This document shows, piece by piece, positions 37,617 to 45,897 of a stretch of DNA of 64,000 bases. The translations under genes and the position numbers were made by a program. Within the stretch, counting starts at the first letter, position 1, and each line of letters begins with the position of its first letter. The DNA is from Paenibacillus sp. ACRRY (GTDB lineage: Bacteria > Bacillota > Bacilli > Paenibacillales > Paenibacillaceae). The notes under the pieces were generated by a model. The model ran no database searches. It was not told the DNA's origin and worked only from the letters and a program-made list of their open reading frames with translations. The stretch lies in assembly GCF_022346995.1 (NCBI RefSeq), contig NZ_JAKRNM010000001.1:1798001-1862000 (forward strand), written 5' to 3'.

Positions 37617-37886
37617 CTACCCTATATATCTGTATAAATTATCGAGAATGTTATACGTGAAATCTACCAAAATATTCAAGATCCAAGGTCCGAACAAGAG
37701 AACTGCCAGAAGTACGGCAATAATTTTCGGTACAAAAGCTAAGGTTTGCTCCTGAATTTGGGTCGTCGCTTGAAATACACTGATAATGAGACCCACAACT
37801 AGAGCAAGTATAAGCATGGGTGCGCTGGCCAGCAGTGACGTATAAACTGCTTTCCCGGCCAGACCTATAATAAATTCTGAAGTCAT
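37617..37886 (-). CDS. fliQ: FliQ, flagellar export gate membrane protein
   Basis: Small FliPQR subunit of 89 residues with two membrane segments (about 14-38 and 50-73). The central loop FQATTQIQEQTLAFVPKI is the family signature. The start has GGAGG 7 nt upstream. It sits between fliP and fliR, the near-universal order. Confidence 0.95.
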   Translation of the reverse strand: MTSEFIIGLAGKAVYTSLLASAPMLILALVVGLIISVFQATTQIQEQTLAFVPKIIAVLLAVLLFGPWILNILVDFTYNILDNLYRYIG

Positions 37887-37911
37887 GACCGTCCTCCTTC
37901 AACTTTCCTGC

Positions 37912-38667
37912 TCATGTGTTAAAGCTCAGCAGCAGTGACTTCACTACAAGATACCAACCGTCCACAAGGACAAATAGTAATATCTTAAAAGGTAATGAGA
38001 TCATGACCGGTGGTAGCATCATCATCCCCATAGCCATTAGTGTACTTGCAACCACAATGTCTATGACTAGAAACGGAATGAAAATCATGAATCCCATCTG
38101 GAATGCTGTCTTTAATTCACTGATTGCATACGCCGGCACCATGACAGTGATCGGTATATCTTGATACGTTTCTGGTTGTTCGGTCTGATTATATTTCATA
38201 AAAAGCAGTAGATCTTTCTCCCGTGTGTGGGAGAACATAAATTTCTTAATGGGATCTTGTGCCTTTTCAAGCGCTTCCGTTTGCGTAATGTCTCCTTTGA
38301 GATAAGGCTGAAGAGCTACCTGATTAATAGAAGACAGCGTCGGTGACATGATAAACAGTGTCAGGAAGAGCGCTAAACCGACAAGCACCTGATTGGGTGG
38401 CATTTGTTGTGTCCCCAAGGATGTCCGTATAAAACCGAGAACGATAACAATTCGGGTGAAGCTGGTCATTAACACCAGTATTGCGGGTGCTATACTTAAC
38501 ACCGTAATTAACAGTATTATGGACAGAGAACTCGTACTTGGTGTTCCCCCATCTCCGCTTCCGATTTGGATATCGATGTTCGGTATCGGTTCGGCAAAGG
38601 CAACCGTCACAGATGCCAGGCTGATAAGCCCCATCAAACAACATGCTAGCCAAATCTTTTTCTTCAT
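37912..38667 (-). CDS. fliP: FliP, flagellar export gate membrane protein
   Basis: Channel-forming subunit of the export gate. The 251 residues begin with a cleavable-looking signal peptide ending about AFAEP near residue 26, then four membrane segments. Signatures MTSFTRIVIVLGFIRTSLG (about 67-85) and the C-terminal MGMMMLPPVMISLPFKILLF (about 213-232) are intact. The ATG overlaps the fliO stop by 4 nt. Confidence 0.97.
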   Translation of the reverse strand: MKKKIWLACCLMGLISLASVTVAFAEPIPNIDIQIGSGDGGTPSTSSLSIILLITVLSIAPAILVLMTSFTRIVIVLGFIRTSLGTQQMPPNQVLVGLALFLTLFIMSPTLSSINQVALQPYLKGDITQTEALEKAQDPIKKFMFSHTREKDLLLFMKYNQTEQPETYQDIPITVMVPAYAISELKTAFQMGFMIFIPFLVIDIVVASTLMAMGMMMLPPVMISLPFKILLFVLVDGWYLVVKSLLLSFNT

Positions 38668-39206
38668 GAATCCCTCGACCGATCTGTAGTATTGTCTTCT
38701 TCCAGGAGCTTTTCCATCTTTTCTTTTCGGTTAGGCATTTGCCGGAGTTTCGACTCGAATAGCTCATGAAAAGAGGCTGTATCCTCAAGTTCCATTTCCC
38801 TTGGTGGTTCTTTCTTACGCATGCGGGATGCCAACTTGTTGATTAATGGTGAAAGGCTTCCCTGTTGTGAAGAAGCTTCTCTCTCAAATGAATCAACGAT
38901 TCTCTGTGCCTCTTCCAAATCTGAAATTTTGTCTAGCAATTGTATATTTTCGCCAACACCGACAAGATAAACATTGCCACCAATTTCTATGATCTGAAGT
39001 GACTTGTTTGGCCCCAGCCCCACACCACCCAAAATACGGACTGTACCACTCCGGAACCACTGCTGATTCCGTTTGTTCAAAAAGCGGAGCAGGTAGACGA
39101 TAAGGACCAGGATGACGGCCAGGACGACAATCACCCATACAAGCTGAAAATAATAGTTGGTCCCAATGTCAGCTCCTCCAGGAGTATCACCCTGCGCCAT
39201 CATCAT
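38664..39206 (-). CDS. fliO: FliO (FliZ), flagellar biosynthesis membrane protein
   Basis: Helps assemble the FliP complex. 180 residues: one membrane segment (about 24-45, QLVWVIVVLAVILVLIVYLL), then a cytosolic domain with VRILGGVGLGPNKSLQIIEIGG and VYLVGVGENIQLL, typical of FliO/FliZ. A charged tail follows. Three in-frame ATGs stand at the start; the first has GGGAG 10 nt upstream, within the last codons of cheY. Confidence 0.92.
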   Translation of the reverse strand: MMMAQGDTPGGADIGTNYYFQLVWVIVVLAVILVLIVYLLRFLNKRNQQWFRSGTVRILGGVGLGPNKSLQIIEIGGNVYLVGVGENIQLLDKISDLEEAQRIVDSFEREASSQQGSLSPLINKLASRMRKKEPPREMELEDTASFHELFESKLRQMPNRKEKMEKLLEEDNTTDRSRDS

Positions 39207-39211
39207 GTGTC

Positions 39212-39577
39212 TTAAACTCCCAGCGTTTTGCTGATAGCTTCGATGACTCGGTCAGACTGGAATGGCTTAACGATGAAATCTTTGGCACCAGCCTGAATCG
39301 CATCAATTACCATCGCTTGTTGTCCCATAGCTGAACACATAATGACTTTAGCGTTCGCATCGATTTTTTTAATTTCTTTCAGTGCTGCAATACCATCCAT
39401 CTCAGGCATGGTAATATCCATCGTGATCAGATCAGGACGAAGTTCCTTAAATTTCTCAATTGCTTGTGCTCCATCCTGAGCCTCGCCAACGACCTCATAT
39501 CCGTTTTTGGACAAAATGTCCCGGATCATCATTCTCATAAATGCAGCGTCGTCCACGACTAAAATTCGGTTTGCCAT
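39212..39577 (-). CDS. cheY: CheY, chemotaxis response regulator
   Basis: Phosphorylated by CheA, it binds the flagellar switch (FliM/FliY). The 121-residue receiver domain has Asp9/Asp10, phospho-acceptor Asp54 in LITMDITMPEMDG, the conserved Ser/Thr region in VIMCSAMG and Lys in DFIVKPFQ. It lies between fliY and fliO, as in Bacillus subtilis. Confidence 0.97.
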   Translation of the reverse strand: MANRILVVDDAAFMRMMIRDILSKNGYEVVGEAQDGAQAIEKFKELRPDLITMDITMPEMDGIAALKEIKKIDANAKVIMCSAMGQQAMVIDAIQAGAKDFIVKPFQSDRVIEAISKTLGV

Positions 39578-39605
39578 CTTGATTCAAGTCCTCCCTAAAT
39601 TGTGC

Positions 39606-40874
39606 TTATTGTAATTTCTGAATTCGGTCCCATTGGCTTACGATATCTATAACACGAACACCAAAGTTTTCATCGATAACGACTACTTCTCCCTTAGCGA
39701 TCAGTTTGTTATTGACCAAAATATCGACAGGTTCGCCGGCCAGTTTATCCAGCTCGACAATTGAACCTTGTGAGAGTTCCAATATATCCTTAATTTGCTT
39801 CTGGGTCCTTCCTAATTCTACGGTGACTTTAAGGGGAATGTCCATCAATAAATTCAAATTATTTTCGTCCACCTGACCGTAGGCCCCGTTTTGCAAATTG
39901 GCGAACTGGACGGGTTGTACATTAACATTCCTGTTTGGCATACCGCCGTAGTGTTGTGGTGCACCATATGGTTGCTGTGGTGGCATACCGTAAGGCTGTT
40001 GTGGCGGCATTCCTTGCGGCATACCCATTGGTGCCTGTCCATATCCATTATAGTCTGGAGCAGGCTGCTGAGGCGCCTGTGGAGGCATTTGCTGTTGAAC
40101 CGGTGGTTGCTCCGGTGCCACAGGTGGAGCTGCCGCGGCTGGTGCTGCATTCGATGGTGTCGTGACTGGTGCATTAGCCGTTGATTCTTGTGCACCGCCG
40201 ATTAACATATCCACCATGTGTTTGGCAAAATCAACAGGCAAAAGCTGCATCAGGTTGGAGTCAATCAGATCACCAATCAGGAGGCGAAACGATACTTGAA
40301 TCAACGTTTCGTCATGTGGGAGATTGCTGACACCCTCGCCACTTTCCATATTGAGAATATCAATGCCAGGCGGAGAGATATTCACAAAACGATTGAAAAT
40401 TGTAGACATGGAGGTTGCTGATGAACCCATCATTTGGTTCATGGCTTCCTGCACTGCACTAATATGGATTTCATTCAGCTCTTCATCCGCAGGGTTTCCT
40501 TCGCCTCCAAGCATTAGATCAGCAATCACTTGTGCATCGCGCTTTTTGATAACTAGTGAATTGATGCCTTCAAATCCATCCACATAATTGACATGTACTG
40601 CAACATGTGGTTTCGGAAACGCCTCTTCGAATTGCGAACGGCTGATAATGGATACCTTCGGTGTTGTAATATCTACTTTTAATCCGAGTAGCGTGGACAA
40701 TGCTGTCGCTGCGCTACCAAATGTAATATTACCGATCTCCCCCAATGCATCTTGTTCCAGTTCAGTCAAAAAGTCGTCAACTGTTTTTTCAGCCGGTTCC
40801 GTGCTACCCATCGATTCGGATTGCCGGAGCAAAGCATCGATTTCTTCCTGGGACAAATAATCCTTACTCGTCAA
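39606..40874 (-). CDS. fliY: FliY, flagellar switch protein with CheY-P phosphatase
   Basis: Switch component that also dephosphorylates CheY-P. The 422 residues hold an N-terminal CheY-binding peptide (LSQEEIDALLRQ) and a CheC-like domain with both phosphatase motifs (DALGEIGN and SAVQEAMN) intact. A Pro/Gln/Gly/Met-rich linker of about 90 residues contains two PPQQPYG units, and a C-terminal FliN domain ends the protein. I chose the TTG at 40874, with AAGGAG 9 nt upstream and an 11-nt overlap with fliM; a TTG at 40898 would add 8 residues. Confidence 0.94.
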   Translation of the reverse strand: MTSKDYLSQEEIDALLRQSESMGSTEPAEKTVDDFLTELEQDALGEIGNITFGSAATALSTLLGLKVDITTPKVSIISRSQFEEAFPKPHVAVHVNYVDGFEGINSLVIKKRDAQVIADLMLGGEGNPADEELNEIHISAVQEAMNQMMGSSATSMSTIFNRFVNISPPGIDILNMESGEGVSNLPHDETLIQVSFRLLIGDLIDSNLMQLLPVDFAKHMVDMLIGGAQESTANAPVTTPSNAAPAAAAPPVAPEQPPVQQQMPPQAPQQPAPDYNGYGQAPMGMPQGMPPQQPYGMPPQQPYGAPQHYGGMPNRNVNVQPVQFANLQNGAYGQVDENNLNLLMDIPLKVTVELGRTQKQIKDILELSQGSIVELDKLAGEPVDILVNNKLIAKGEVVVIDENFGVRVIDIVSQWDRIQKLQ

Positions 40875-41862
40875 ATTCTTCAACTCCTTCGGTGACAATC
40901 TTATCTATTTGTACAGCCACACGGTCTTTGATCGTTCCCGGACTGCCCATATACTTCAACCTGTCGCCCACTTTGATGGATAATCCCTCTTCAACCGGCT
41001 TGTTCAACGTAATGACATCGCCAACCGATAATCCGAGGAATTCCGAGATCGAAATTCTGGATTCACCCAGTTCCGCAACAACTGGCAGTTTGGCTTTGTT
41101 CACACGTTCTCTAAGGGCATCGTATTCTTCCGGCGCTCTTGTTTTCTTCTCCGAAACAAACCACTGATGTGTCGACAGCCTTGACATAATAGGTTCAAGA
41201 ACGACATGCGGGATACACAAATTGATCATGCCTGTGGTGTCACCGATTTTGGTGCTCAGCGAGATCAAGGCAATCGTTTCGTTGGGTGATACGATCTGCA
41301 TAAACTGTGGATTCGTCTCCAGTGCTTCCATTCTCGGCGATATGTCGAGCACTGTCTTCCATGCTTCCTGCAAACTTTCGAACGCTCGGCTGAAGATTCG
41401 CTCCATAATTGTCGTTTCTATTTCAGTCATTGAAGCTATTTTAGTCGGTGCACTCCCCGTACCACCCAGCAATCGATCCAACATCGCATAACCAACATTG
41501 GGGTGGACCTCCAGCACCATTCGTCCCTGTAACGGTTCTGCTTCAAATATGTTTAATATCGTCATTTTAGGGATTGAACGAATAAATTCATCATAAGGCA
41601 ACTGTTCGACCTGAACGACATTAATTTGAACGAATGTCCGCAATTGGGCTGAAAAATAAGTGGTGAGAAAGCGTGCAAAGTTCTCGTGAATTCGAGTCAA
41701 ACTTCGAATATGATCTTTGGAAAAACGAACCGCCCGTTTAAAATCATACGATCTAATTTTTTTCTGAGTTTCTTCCTTTTTCAATTCCTCGGCATCCATC
41801 TCACCAGAGGAAAGTGCTGCTAATAGGGCATCAATCTCATTTTGTGATAATACATCCACCAT
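40864..41862 (-). CDS. fliM: FliM, flagellar motor switch protein
   Basis: C-ring protein that binds CheY-P. The 332 residues start with the CheY-binding helix LSQNEIDALLAAL (5-17). The middle CheC-like domain carries the GGTGSAP region near 133, without phosphatase residues, and the C-terminal SpoA/FliN-like domain covers about 255-325. The start has GGGGGTG upstream. The stop overlaps fliY. Confidence 0.97.
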   Translation of the reverse strand: MVDVLSQNEIDALLAALSSGEMDAEELKKEETQKKIRSYDFKRAVRFSKDHIRSLTRIHENFARFLTTYFSAQLRTFVQINVVQVEQLPYDEFIRSIPKMTILNIFEAEPLQGRMVLEVHPNVGYAMLDRLLGGTGSAPTKIASMTEIETTIMERIFSRAFESLQEAWKTVLDISPRMEALETNPQFMQIVSPNETIALISLSTKIGDTTGMINLCIPHVVLEPIMSRLSTHQWFVSEKKTRAPEEYDALRERVNKAKLPVVAELGESRISISEFLGLSVGDVITLNKPVEEGLSIKVGDRLKYMGSPGTIKDRVAVQIDKIVTEGVEEFDE

Positions 41863-41901
41863 GTTCTCACCCCCTTACCGTTTTACAGCGTGCTCTGTTC
41901 A

Positions 41902-42363
41902 TTACATTGATGCCATCAAAAAATAAGTAAAGTTCGTGCTGCTCAGCTTCGGTTCAGGCAATGCTTCATTAATCAGTTTTGTAAGTTTTTCATTAAACTG
42001 AGAACGTCCCTTGGCTGTTTTTAACTCTTCTGGCTGTGCATCCGCAAAAGTCTGAACAATAATTGGTTTTACGGTAATTTCTTTAATTTTCTCGAAATCT
42101 TCTTTCGCTGTAGCGTCAGTCAGTTTAAAAGCCAGGTTAACTTGTACGATGTGATTCGTGTCTGCCAGATTGGTTTTGATGTCGGTAATCTCGGAAGTAA
42201 CCTCGACAATTTCATCGGCAGTCATCTTTTTGGCTTCAGCAGCCGAAGCTACGTCTGTTTCAGCTTTATTACCTGTTTGTCCTTGCATAAATACAAATAC
42301 AACCACCACAATGAGTGTTATGGCAAGCAATATCGTTGCCAGCCAGGGCATCATCTTTTTCAT
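41902..42363 (-). CDS. fliL: FliL, flagellar basal-body-associated protein
   Basis: Single-pass membrane protein that supports stator function. 153 residues: membrane segment at about 6-27 (WLATILLAITLIVVVVFVF), then an extracytoplasmic domain with NLADTNHIVQVNLAFKLTD and the typical C-terminal TNFTYFLMA. The ATG overlaps the swrD stop by 1 nt. Confidence 0.95.
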   Translation of the reverse strand: MKKMMPWLATILLAITLIVVVVFVFMQGQTGNKAETDVASAAEAKKMTADEIVEVTSEITDIKTNLADTNHIVQVNLAFKLTDATAKEDFEKIKEITVKPIIVQTFADAQPEELKTAKGRSQFNEKLTKLINEALPEPKLSSTNFTYFLMASM

Positions 42364-42584
42364 CAGGATTCCTCCGTTTGCTGCACTTTGATAGTGGCTG
42401 CCTGAACCCCGATTTCACGGTTGTAATCTTTGATTTTGGAAATGACTTCATCTGCCTTTTCAAGGACAATCAGTCTCTTCCCAGTTACCAGAGTAATATA
42501 CGTATCCGGCGTTTCTTCTACAATCTCTACCATCAGCGCATTTAACCACATGGGAGAACCATTTAACCGCGTAACCGAAATCAT
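42363..42584 (-). CDS. swrD: SwrD (FlbD/YlzI family) small motility protein
   Basis: 73-residue FlbD-family protein. In Bacillus subtilis SwrD increases motor torque and swarming. The core MISVTRLNGSPMWLNALMVEIVEETPDT includes the RLNG and N..LIE-type family features, followed by TYITLVTGKRLIVLE. The start is the ATG at 42584 with GAGGGGG 6 nt upstream; sixteen further codons are open but fall in a strong palindrome. It lies between flgE and fliL, as usual. Confidence 0.93.
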   Translation of the reverse strand: MISVTRLNGSPMWLNALMVEIVEETPDTYITLVTGKRLIVLEKADEVISKIKDYNREIGVQAATIKVQQTEES

Positions 42585-42606
42585 GCTAAGCCCCCTCTCG
42601 ATCAAT

Positions 42607-42628
42607 GTGGAGGAGCTAGCTCCTCCAC
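42607..42628 (-). other. Perfect 22-bp palindrome between flgE and swrD
   Basis: GTGGAGGAGCT is followed directly by its exact reverse complement AGCTCCTCCAC. As RNA it would form a very stable hairpin 24 nt after the flgE stop and 22 nt before the swrD ATG. No U tract follows, so it is not a standard terminator. It could protect the 3' end of a processed flgE message or limit readthrough. Confidence 0.8.
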
Positions 42629-42652
42629 GCATTAAAACTCTTTAATCAATCA

Positions 42653-43468
42653 TTAACGTTTCAGGTTAACAACTTCCTGAAGCACTTCATCGGATGTTGT
42701 AATGATCCGTGAGTTCGCCTGGAAACCACGTTGAGCGACGATCATCTCTGTAAATTCACCCGTCAAATCCACATTGGACATTTCCAGTTGGCCTGCAATA
42801 ACAGAGCCTGTTCCAAATTCGGTGCTGTTCGCTGTTACAATTTCGAATTCGCCATCAGCATTGGCATTTGCAGTAATGCGGTACAAGTTACCACCGATCT
42901 TTTCCAGACCTTCCGGGTTGGTTACTTTACCGATCCCCAGTTGTGCACCAGCTTCAGTAGTACCATCATCCATCGTTTGGTTGATGATTCCATCTTGACC
43001 AATAGTGAACGAAACTACTGTATCATCCAGAGTAATAGGCTCGCCACCGCTATCCACAACGAACAAACCATCTGAGGTTACAAGGTTACGGTTAGCATCA
43101 ACATGGAAATCTCCAGCACGAGTCAAGAAAGGAACTTCTTGCTCTCCGCCAAGTGTTACCAGGAAGAAACCGTCACCGTTAAGACGCAAGTCAGTTGGAT
43201 TGTTAGTGGTCATTGGACTTCCCGCTAGATGAAGCGTATCAATGGAACCAACGGATACACCCAAACCGATTTGCTTTGCATTTACACCACCGTTTTCATC
43301 TCCAGGCGCTGTTACTCCCGCTGTGGTTTGGCTCATAATATCTTTGAACATAACCCGACTTCCTTTGAAGCCAACGGTGTTTACGTTTGCGATATTATTA
43401 CCAATGACATCTAGTTTTGTTTGAAAACCCCGCATCCCGGAAACGCCTGAGTACATTGATTTCAACAT
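42653..43468 (-). CDS. flgE: FlgE/FlgG-type flagellar hook protein
   Basis: Main hook subunit in the short Gram-positive form. The 271 residues show the N-terminal rod/hook signature (SMYSGVSGMRGFQTKLDVIGNNIANVNTVGFK in two blocks at 4-35), DLRLNGDGFFLV near 92-103, and the C-terminal coiled-coil signature DLTGEFTEMIVAQRGFQANS near 232-251. It resembles FlgG in length, as Bacillus FlgE does. Its place after flgD supports hook rather than distal rod. The start has GGGAGG upstream. Confidence 0.93.
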   Translation of the reverse strand: MLKSMYSGVSGMRGFQTKLDVIGNNIANVNTVGFKGSRVMFKDIMSQTTAGVTAPGDENGGVNAKQIGLGVSVGSIDTLHLAGSPMTTNNPTDLRLNGDGFFLVTLGGEQEVPFLTRAGDFHVDANRNLVTSDGLFVVDSGGEPITLDDTVVSFTIGQDGIINQTMDDGTTEAGAQLGIGKVTNPEGLEKIGGNLYRITANANADGEFEIVTANSTEFGTGSVIAGQLEMSNVDLTGEFTEMIVAQRGFQANSRIITTSDEVLQEVVNLKR

Positions 43469-43525
43469 TTTAAATAAATCCTCCCAGCCTTAATTTGGTT
43501 ACCGCATCAGTCGGTCAGCGGCGTT

Positions 43526-43550
43526 CCGGCTCCCGAGAAGGGCCAGCCGG
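43526..43550 (-). other. GC-rich hairpin between the flgD-side gene and flgE
   Basis: CCGGCT/AGCCGG with an inner CCC/GGG forms a strong stem directly after the stop of the upstream gene. A second weaker hairpin (CCGC/GCGG) follows toward flgE. No U tract follows. Together with the palindrome at 42607-42628 it brackets flgE. Confidence 0.7.
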
Positions 43551-43934
43551 TTAAGATATGATTACTGCACTATCTATTTGTGTAAATACGTTATCCTTCA
43601 TGCTTTCGCTATCCATAGCTGTGACTACAGTGCGATTTTTAACATTTACGATAAATGCCATATCCTGCATCAGGATCAGAGATTCTTTTGCACCTTTGGC
43701 CGCAGCCTTGTCGAGTGCAGTTCCAATCTGCTGCATCTGCTCACTTTTCAGCTCAATTCCCCGCTGTTCCAATCTTTTGGCAGCATGGTTGCTAAGCTTC
43801 AACAGATTATCCTCAAGCACTTGAGCAAAAGGTCGTTCGGGAGTGATTGTTGTTTCACTCTGTTTAGCACGATTAAGCAAGTTCGGTGTTACTGGGCCTG
43901 TATATAGTTGTCCAACCGTTATTCGTTCACTCAT
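43551..43934 (-). CDS. TIGR02530-family flagellar operon protein
   Basis: 127 residues, no membrane segment. The C-terminal half, with HAAKRLEQRGIELKSEQMQQI and SLILMQDMAFIVNVKNRTVVTAMD, matches the small flagellar-operon protein family found between flgD and flgE in many Bacillota and clostridia. Its molecular role is unknown. The ATG overlaps the flgD stop by 4 nt (ATGA), indicating translational coupling to the hook-cap protein. Confidence 0.85.
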   Translation of the reverse strand: MSERITVGQLYTGPVTPNLLNRAKQSETTITPERPFAQVLEDNLLKLSNHAAKRLEQRGIELKSEQMQQIGTALDKAAAKGAKESLILMQDMAFIVNVKNRTVVTAMDSESMKDNVFTQIDSAVIIS

Positions 43935-44473
43935 AACGTGTTCCCACTATCTTGAACAGCTGTTTCAGCTTCCTCGCTTTCATTCACTGGTGCTGAAGCA
44001 TCTGCAGTATTCTGAGCCTGGGTTTCTTCGTCTTCGCTTTGAGCAGGATTCGAAACCTGGATAATTTCATTCAGCTCAATCTCGTCCTCGCCCACTTTAG
44101 CGTACTGTACACCATCCCGTACGATGATTGAATCTACAATCCCCTGACGAAGTGTTCCGCTGTCCTCTTTATTAGAAGAAAGCCAGCTAATTTCTCGTCC
44201 GATCATGCTTGAAACCGCACCTAGAGACTGATTCAGCGTTTTGAGTTGGGACGAAATGTTAACAAGCTGTTCAACCGAACTGAACTGCGCCATTTGAGCA
44301 ATAAATTCCTTATCCTCCATAGGCTGCATCGGATCCTGATTTTGAAGTTGGGTGATTAGTATTTTGAGAAACTGATCCTTCCCTAACTCCTTGGTAGCTG
44401 CACTAGTTGTTGCCGTGTTCGAAGCCGAGTAGTTCGGCCATGTATTATTAGTAGAAATAATTTCAGTAGCCAA
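43931..44473 (-). CDS. flgD: FlgD, hook-capping protein
   Basis: Caps the growing hook during FlgE assembly. The 180 residues contain LGKDQFLKILITQLQNQDPM and MEDKEFIAQMAQFSSVEQL, the FlgD N-terminal signature (about 30-75). The C-terminal half is acidic and rich in Glu/Gln/Ala rather than having the FlgD tudor/FLN domains of proteobacteria. I chose the TTG at 44473 with GAGGTG 6 nt upstream; the GTG three codons earlier is part of that Shine-Dalgarno. Confidence 0.93.
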   Translation of the reverse strand: MATEIISTNNTWPNYSASNTATTSAATKELGKDQFLKILITQLQNQDPMQPMEDKEFIAQMAQFSSVEQLVNISSQLKTLNQSLGAVSSMIGREISWLSSNKEDSGTLRQGIVDSIIVRDGVQYAKVGEDEIELNEIIQVSNPAQSEDEETQAQNTADASAPVNESEEAETAVQDSGNTL

Positions 44474-44493
44474 TATTTTCACCTCATTTCTAG

Positions 44494-45861
44494 TTAAGCT
44501 TTAGCAGTAAACGAGCCTCCTTGGAAGTCGTTTCCTTCCTCATTTTCACTGCGCCAATTCCGCAGTTCTTCCTGAAGGTTTGCCGTGGTTATTGCGTCAT
44601 CCGTTTGCTCTTCACGTTCCCGTGACCGGCGCTGATCCTGCGAGTTATTTCCTTGCTGGCGTCCGCCGTCATGATACATTTCTGAACCTAGGGAACTGCT
44701 CTGAGTGACTTCGATTCTCTCCACTTGTATACCTTGGGATTGAAGCGAGGTACGGAGCTGTGTCATTTGCTGTTCAAGCATATCCTTCGCCATCGCATGT
44801 TCCGTCATGAAGCGTGCAACCAATTGTCCGTTCTGCAAGGTAATCTGAACATCCAACTTGCCCAGATGTTCTGGCCGAAGTGAGATCGTGGCTTCTGAAA
44901 ATCCTTTTTGCTGTACGATATCCAGCTTATTCACCACAAATTGCGTCATTTCTTTGGCAAACTGTGATGCTTGCATTACAGGTTCAGCTGGCTTAGCTAC
45001 CGTCGTACCCGAAGTACGCATGGATAACTCCCCGGCTGTAATCACTTTCGAATGATCCATTTCTCCACCTTCACTGGCAGTCGACGAGGTATTCGCATCT
45101 GAATCACCTGTCACTTTAAGCCCACTATTAGAAGAAGAAATTGCAGTCAACTCTTTTTCCGTAGATGGAGTAGCTTTGGTTTGAACACCTTGATCTTTTA
45201 ATGTATCCACGGAATCAACGATTGTTTTAAGTTCTGTCCATCCTTTATTATTGCTCAGATCAACTCCAGCCTCCTGCAACTGATTCTGGAGGGTTTGAAG
45301 CAACTGCTTAAACTCAGCTGTATTTTTGGCTATAGGACTATCTGGTTCAGTCATACTTGCAACCAACTGAGTAAGTACATCCTGCAACACAAAGCGAACT
45401 GCAGCTGGGTGTTCAGTAAGATCCATCACTGCAGTAGCGTTAACAGTTGTTTGCGCATTTACTGTTCCATCCGCTTTTTCCGTTTCAACTGAAGCACCGT
45501 TTAACTGGGCATACATCTGTTGAATCAGATTTTGCAATTCTGCCAGTAATGCCGGGTCATTCTCCAGAACTTCATCTAGCGAATCCAAGTCACCAAACAA
45601 CGAGTCCAGAACAGCTGTAAGAGACGTTTCTTCCCCTTCTTCATTAGTTGCAAGGGTTATAGCTAACGGATTTACAGTTAAACCTCCAGCAGTAGCCGAG
45701 TTGTTTTCTTCCGTGGTACTATTCAATGACTGTGCCAGTGTTTGCAAAAATCCACCATCGTTCCCTGCAACCCCACCTTTAGATTGCGTTCCAGATGAAG
45801 TTTGTGCTGCTCCTGTTGTCTTTGAAGTGGATACTGAGGTCATTTGGTATACGATTGACAT
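44494..45861 (-). CDS. fliK: FliK, flagellar hook-length control protein
   Basis: Secreted ruler that sets hook length and triggers the FlhB switch. 455 residues: a low-complexity Ser/Thr/Gln/Asn-rich N-terminal part, a variable middle, and the conserved Flg_hook C-terminal domain (about 330-410). That domain has SLRPEHLGKLDVQITLQNGQ, then RTSLQSQGIQVERIEV. A Gln/Arg/Asp-rich tail follows. The start has AGGAGGTG upstream. It lies between the MotE-like gene and flgD. Confidence 0.92.
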   Translation of the reverse strand: MSIVYQMTSVSTSKTTGAAQTSSGTQSKGGVAGNDGGFLQTLAQSLNSTTEENNSATAGGLTVNPLAITLATNEEGEETSLTAVLDSLFGDLDSLDEVLENDPALLAELQNLIQQMYAQLNGASVETEKADGTVNAQTTVNATAVMDLTEHPAAVRFVLQDVLTQLVASMTEPDSPIAKNTAEFKQLLQTLQNQLQEAGVDLSNNKGWTELKTIVDSVDTLKDQGVQTKATPSTEKELTAISSSNSGLKVTGDSDANTSSTASEGGEMDHSKVITAGELSMRTSGTTVAKPAEPVMQASQFAKEMTQFVVNKLDIVQQKGFSEATISLRPEHLGKLDVQITLQNGQLVARFMTEHAMAKDMLEQQMTQLRTSLQSQGIQVERIEVTQSSSLGSEMYHDGGRQQGNNSQDQRRSREREEQTDDAITTANLQEELRNWRSENEEGNDFQGGSFTAKA

Positions 45862-45897
45862 TTTGTTTCACCTCCTTTCGGATTAAGATTGTTCTAC

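Noticed and set aside
42607-42628. 22-bp palindrome as an insertion-sequence end or recombination site
   Set aside because: There is no second copy nearby, no target duplication and no transposase or integrase gene in the window.
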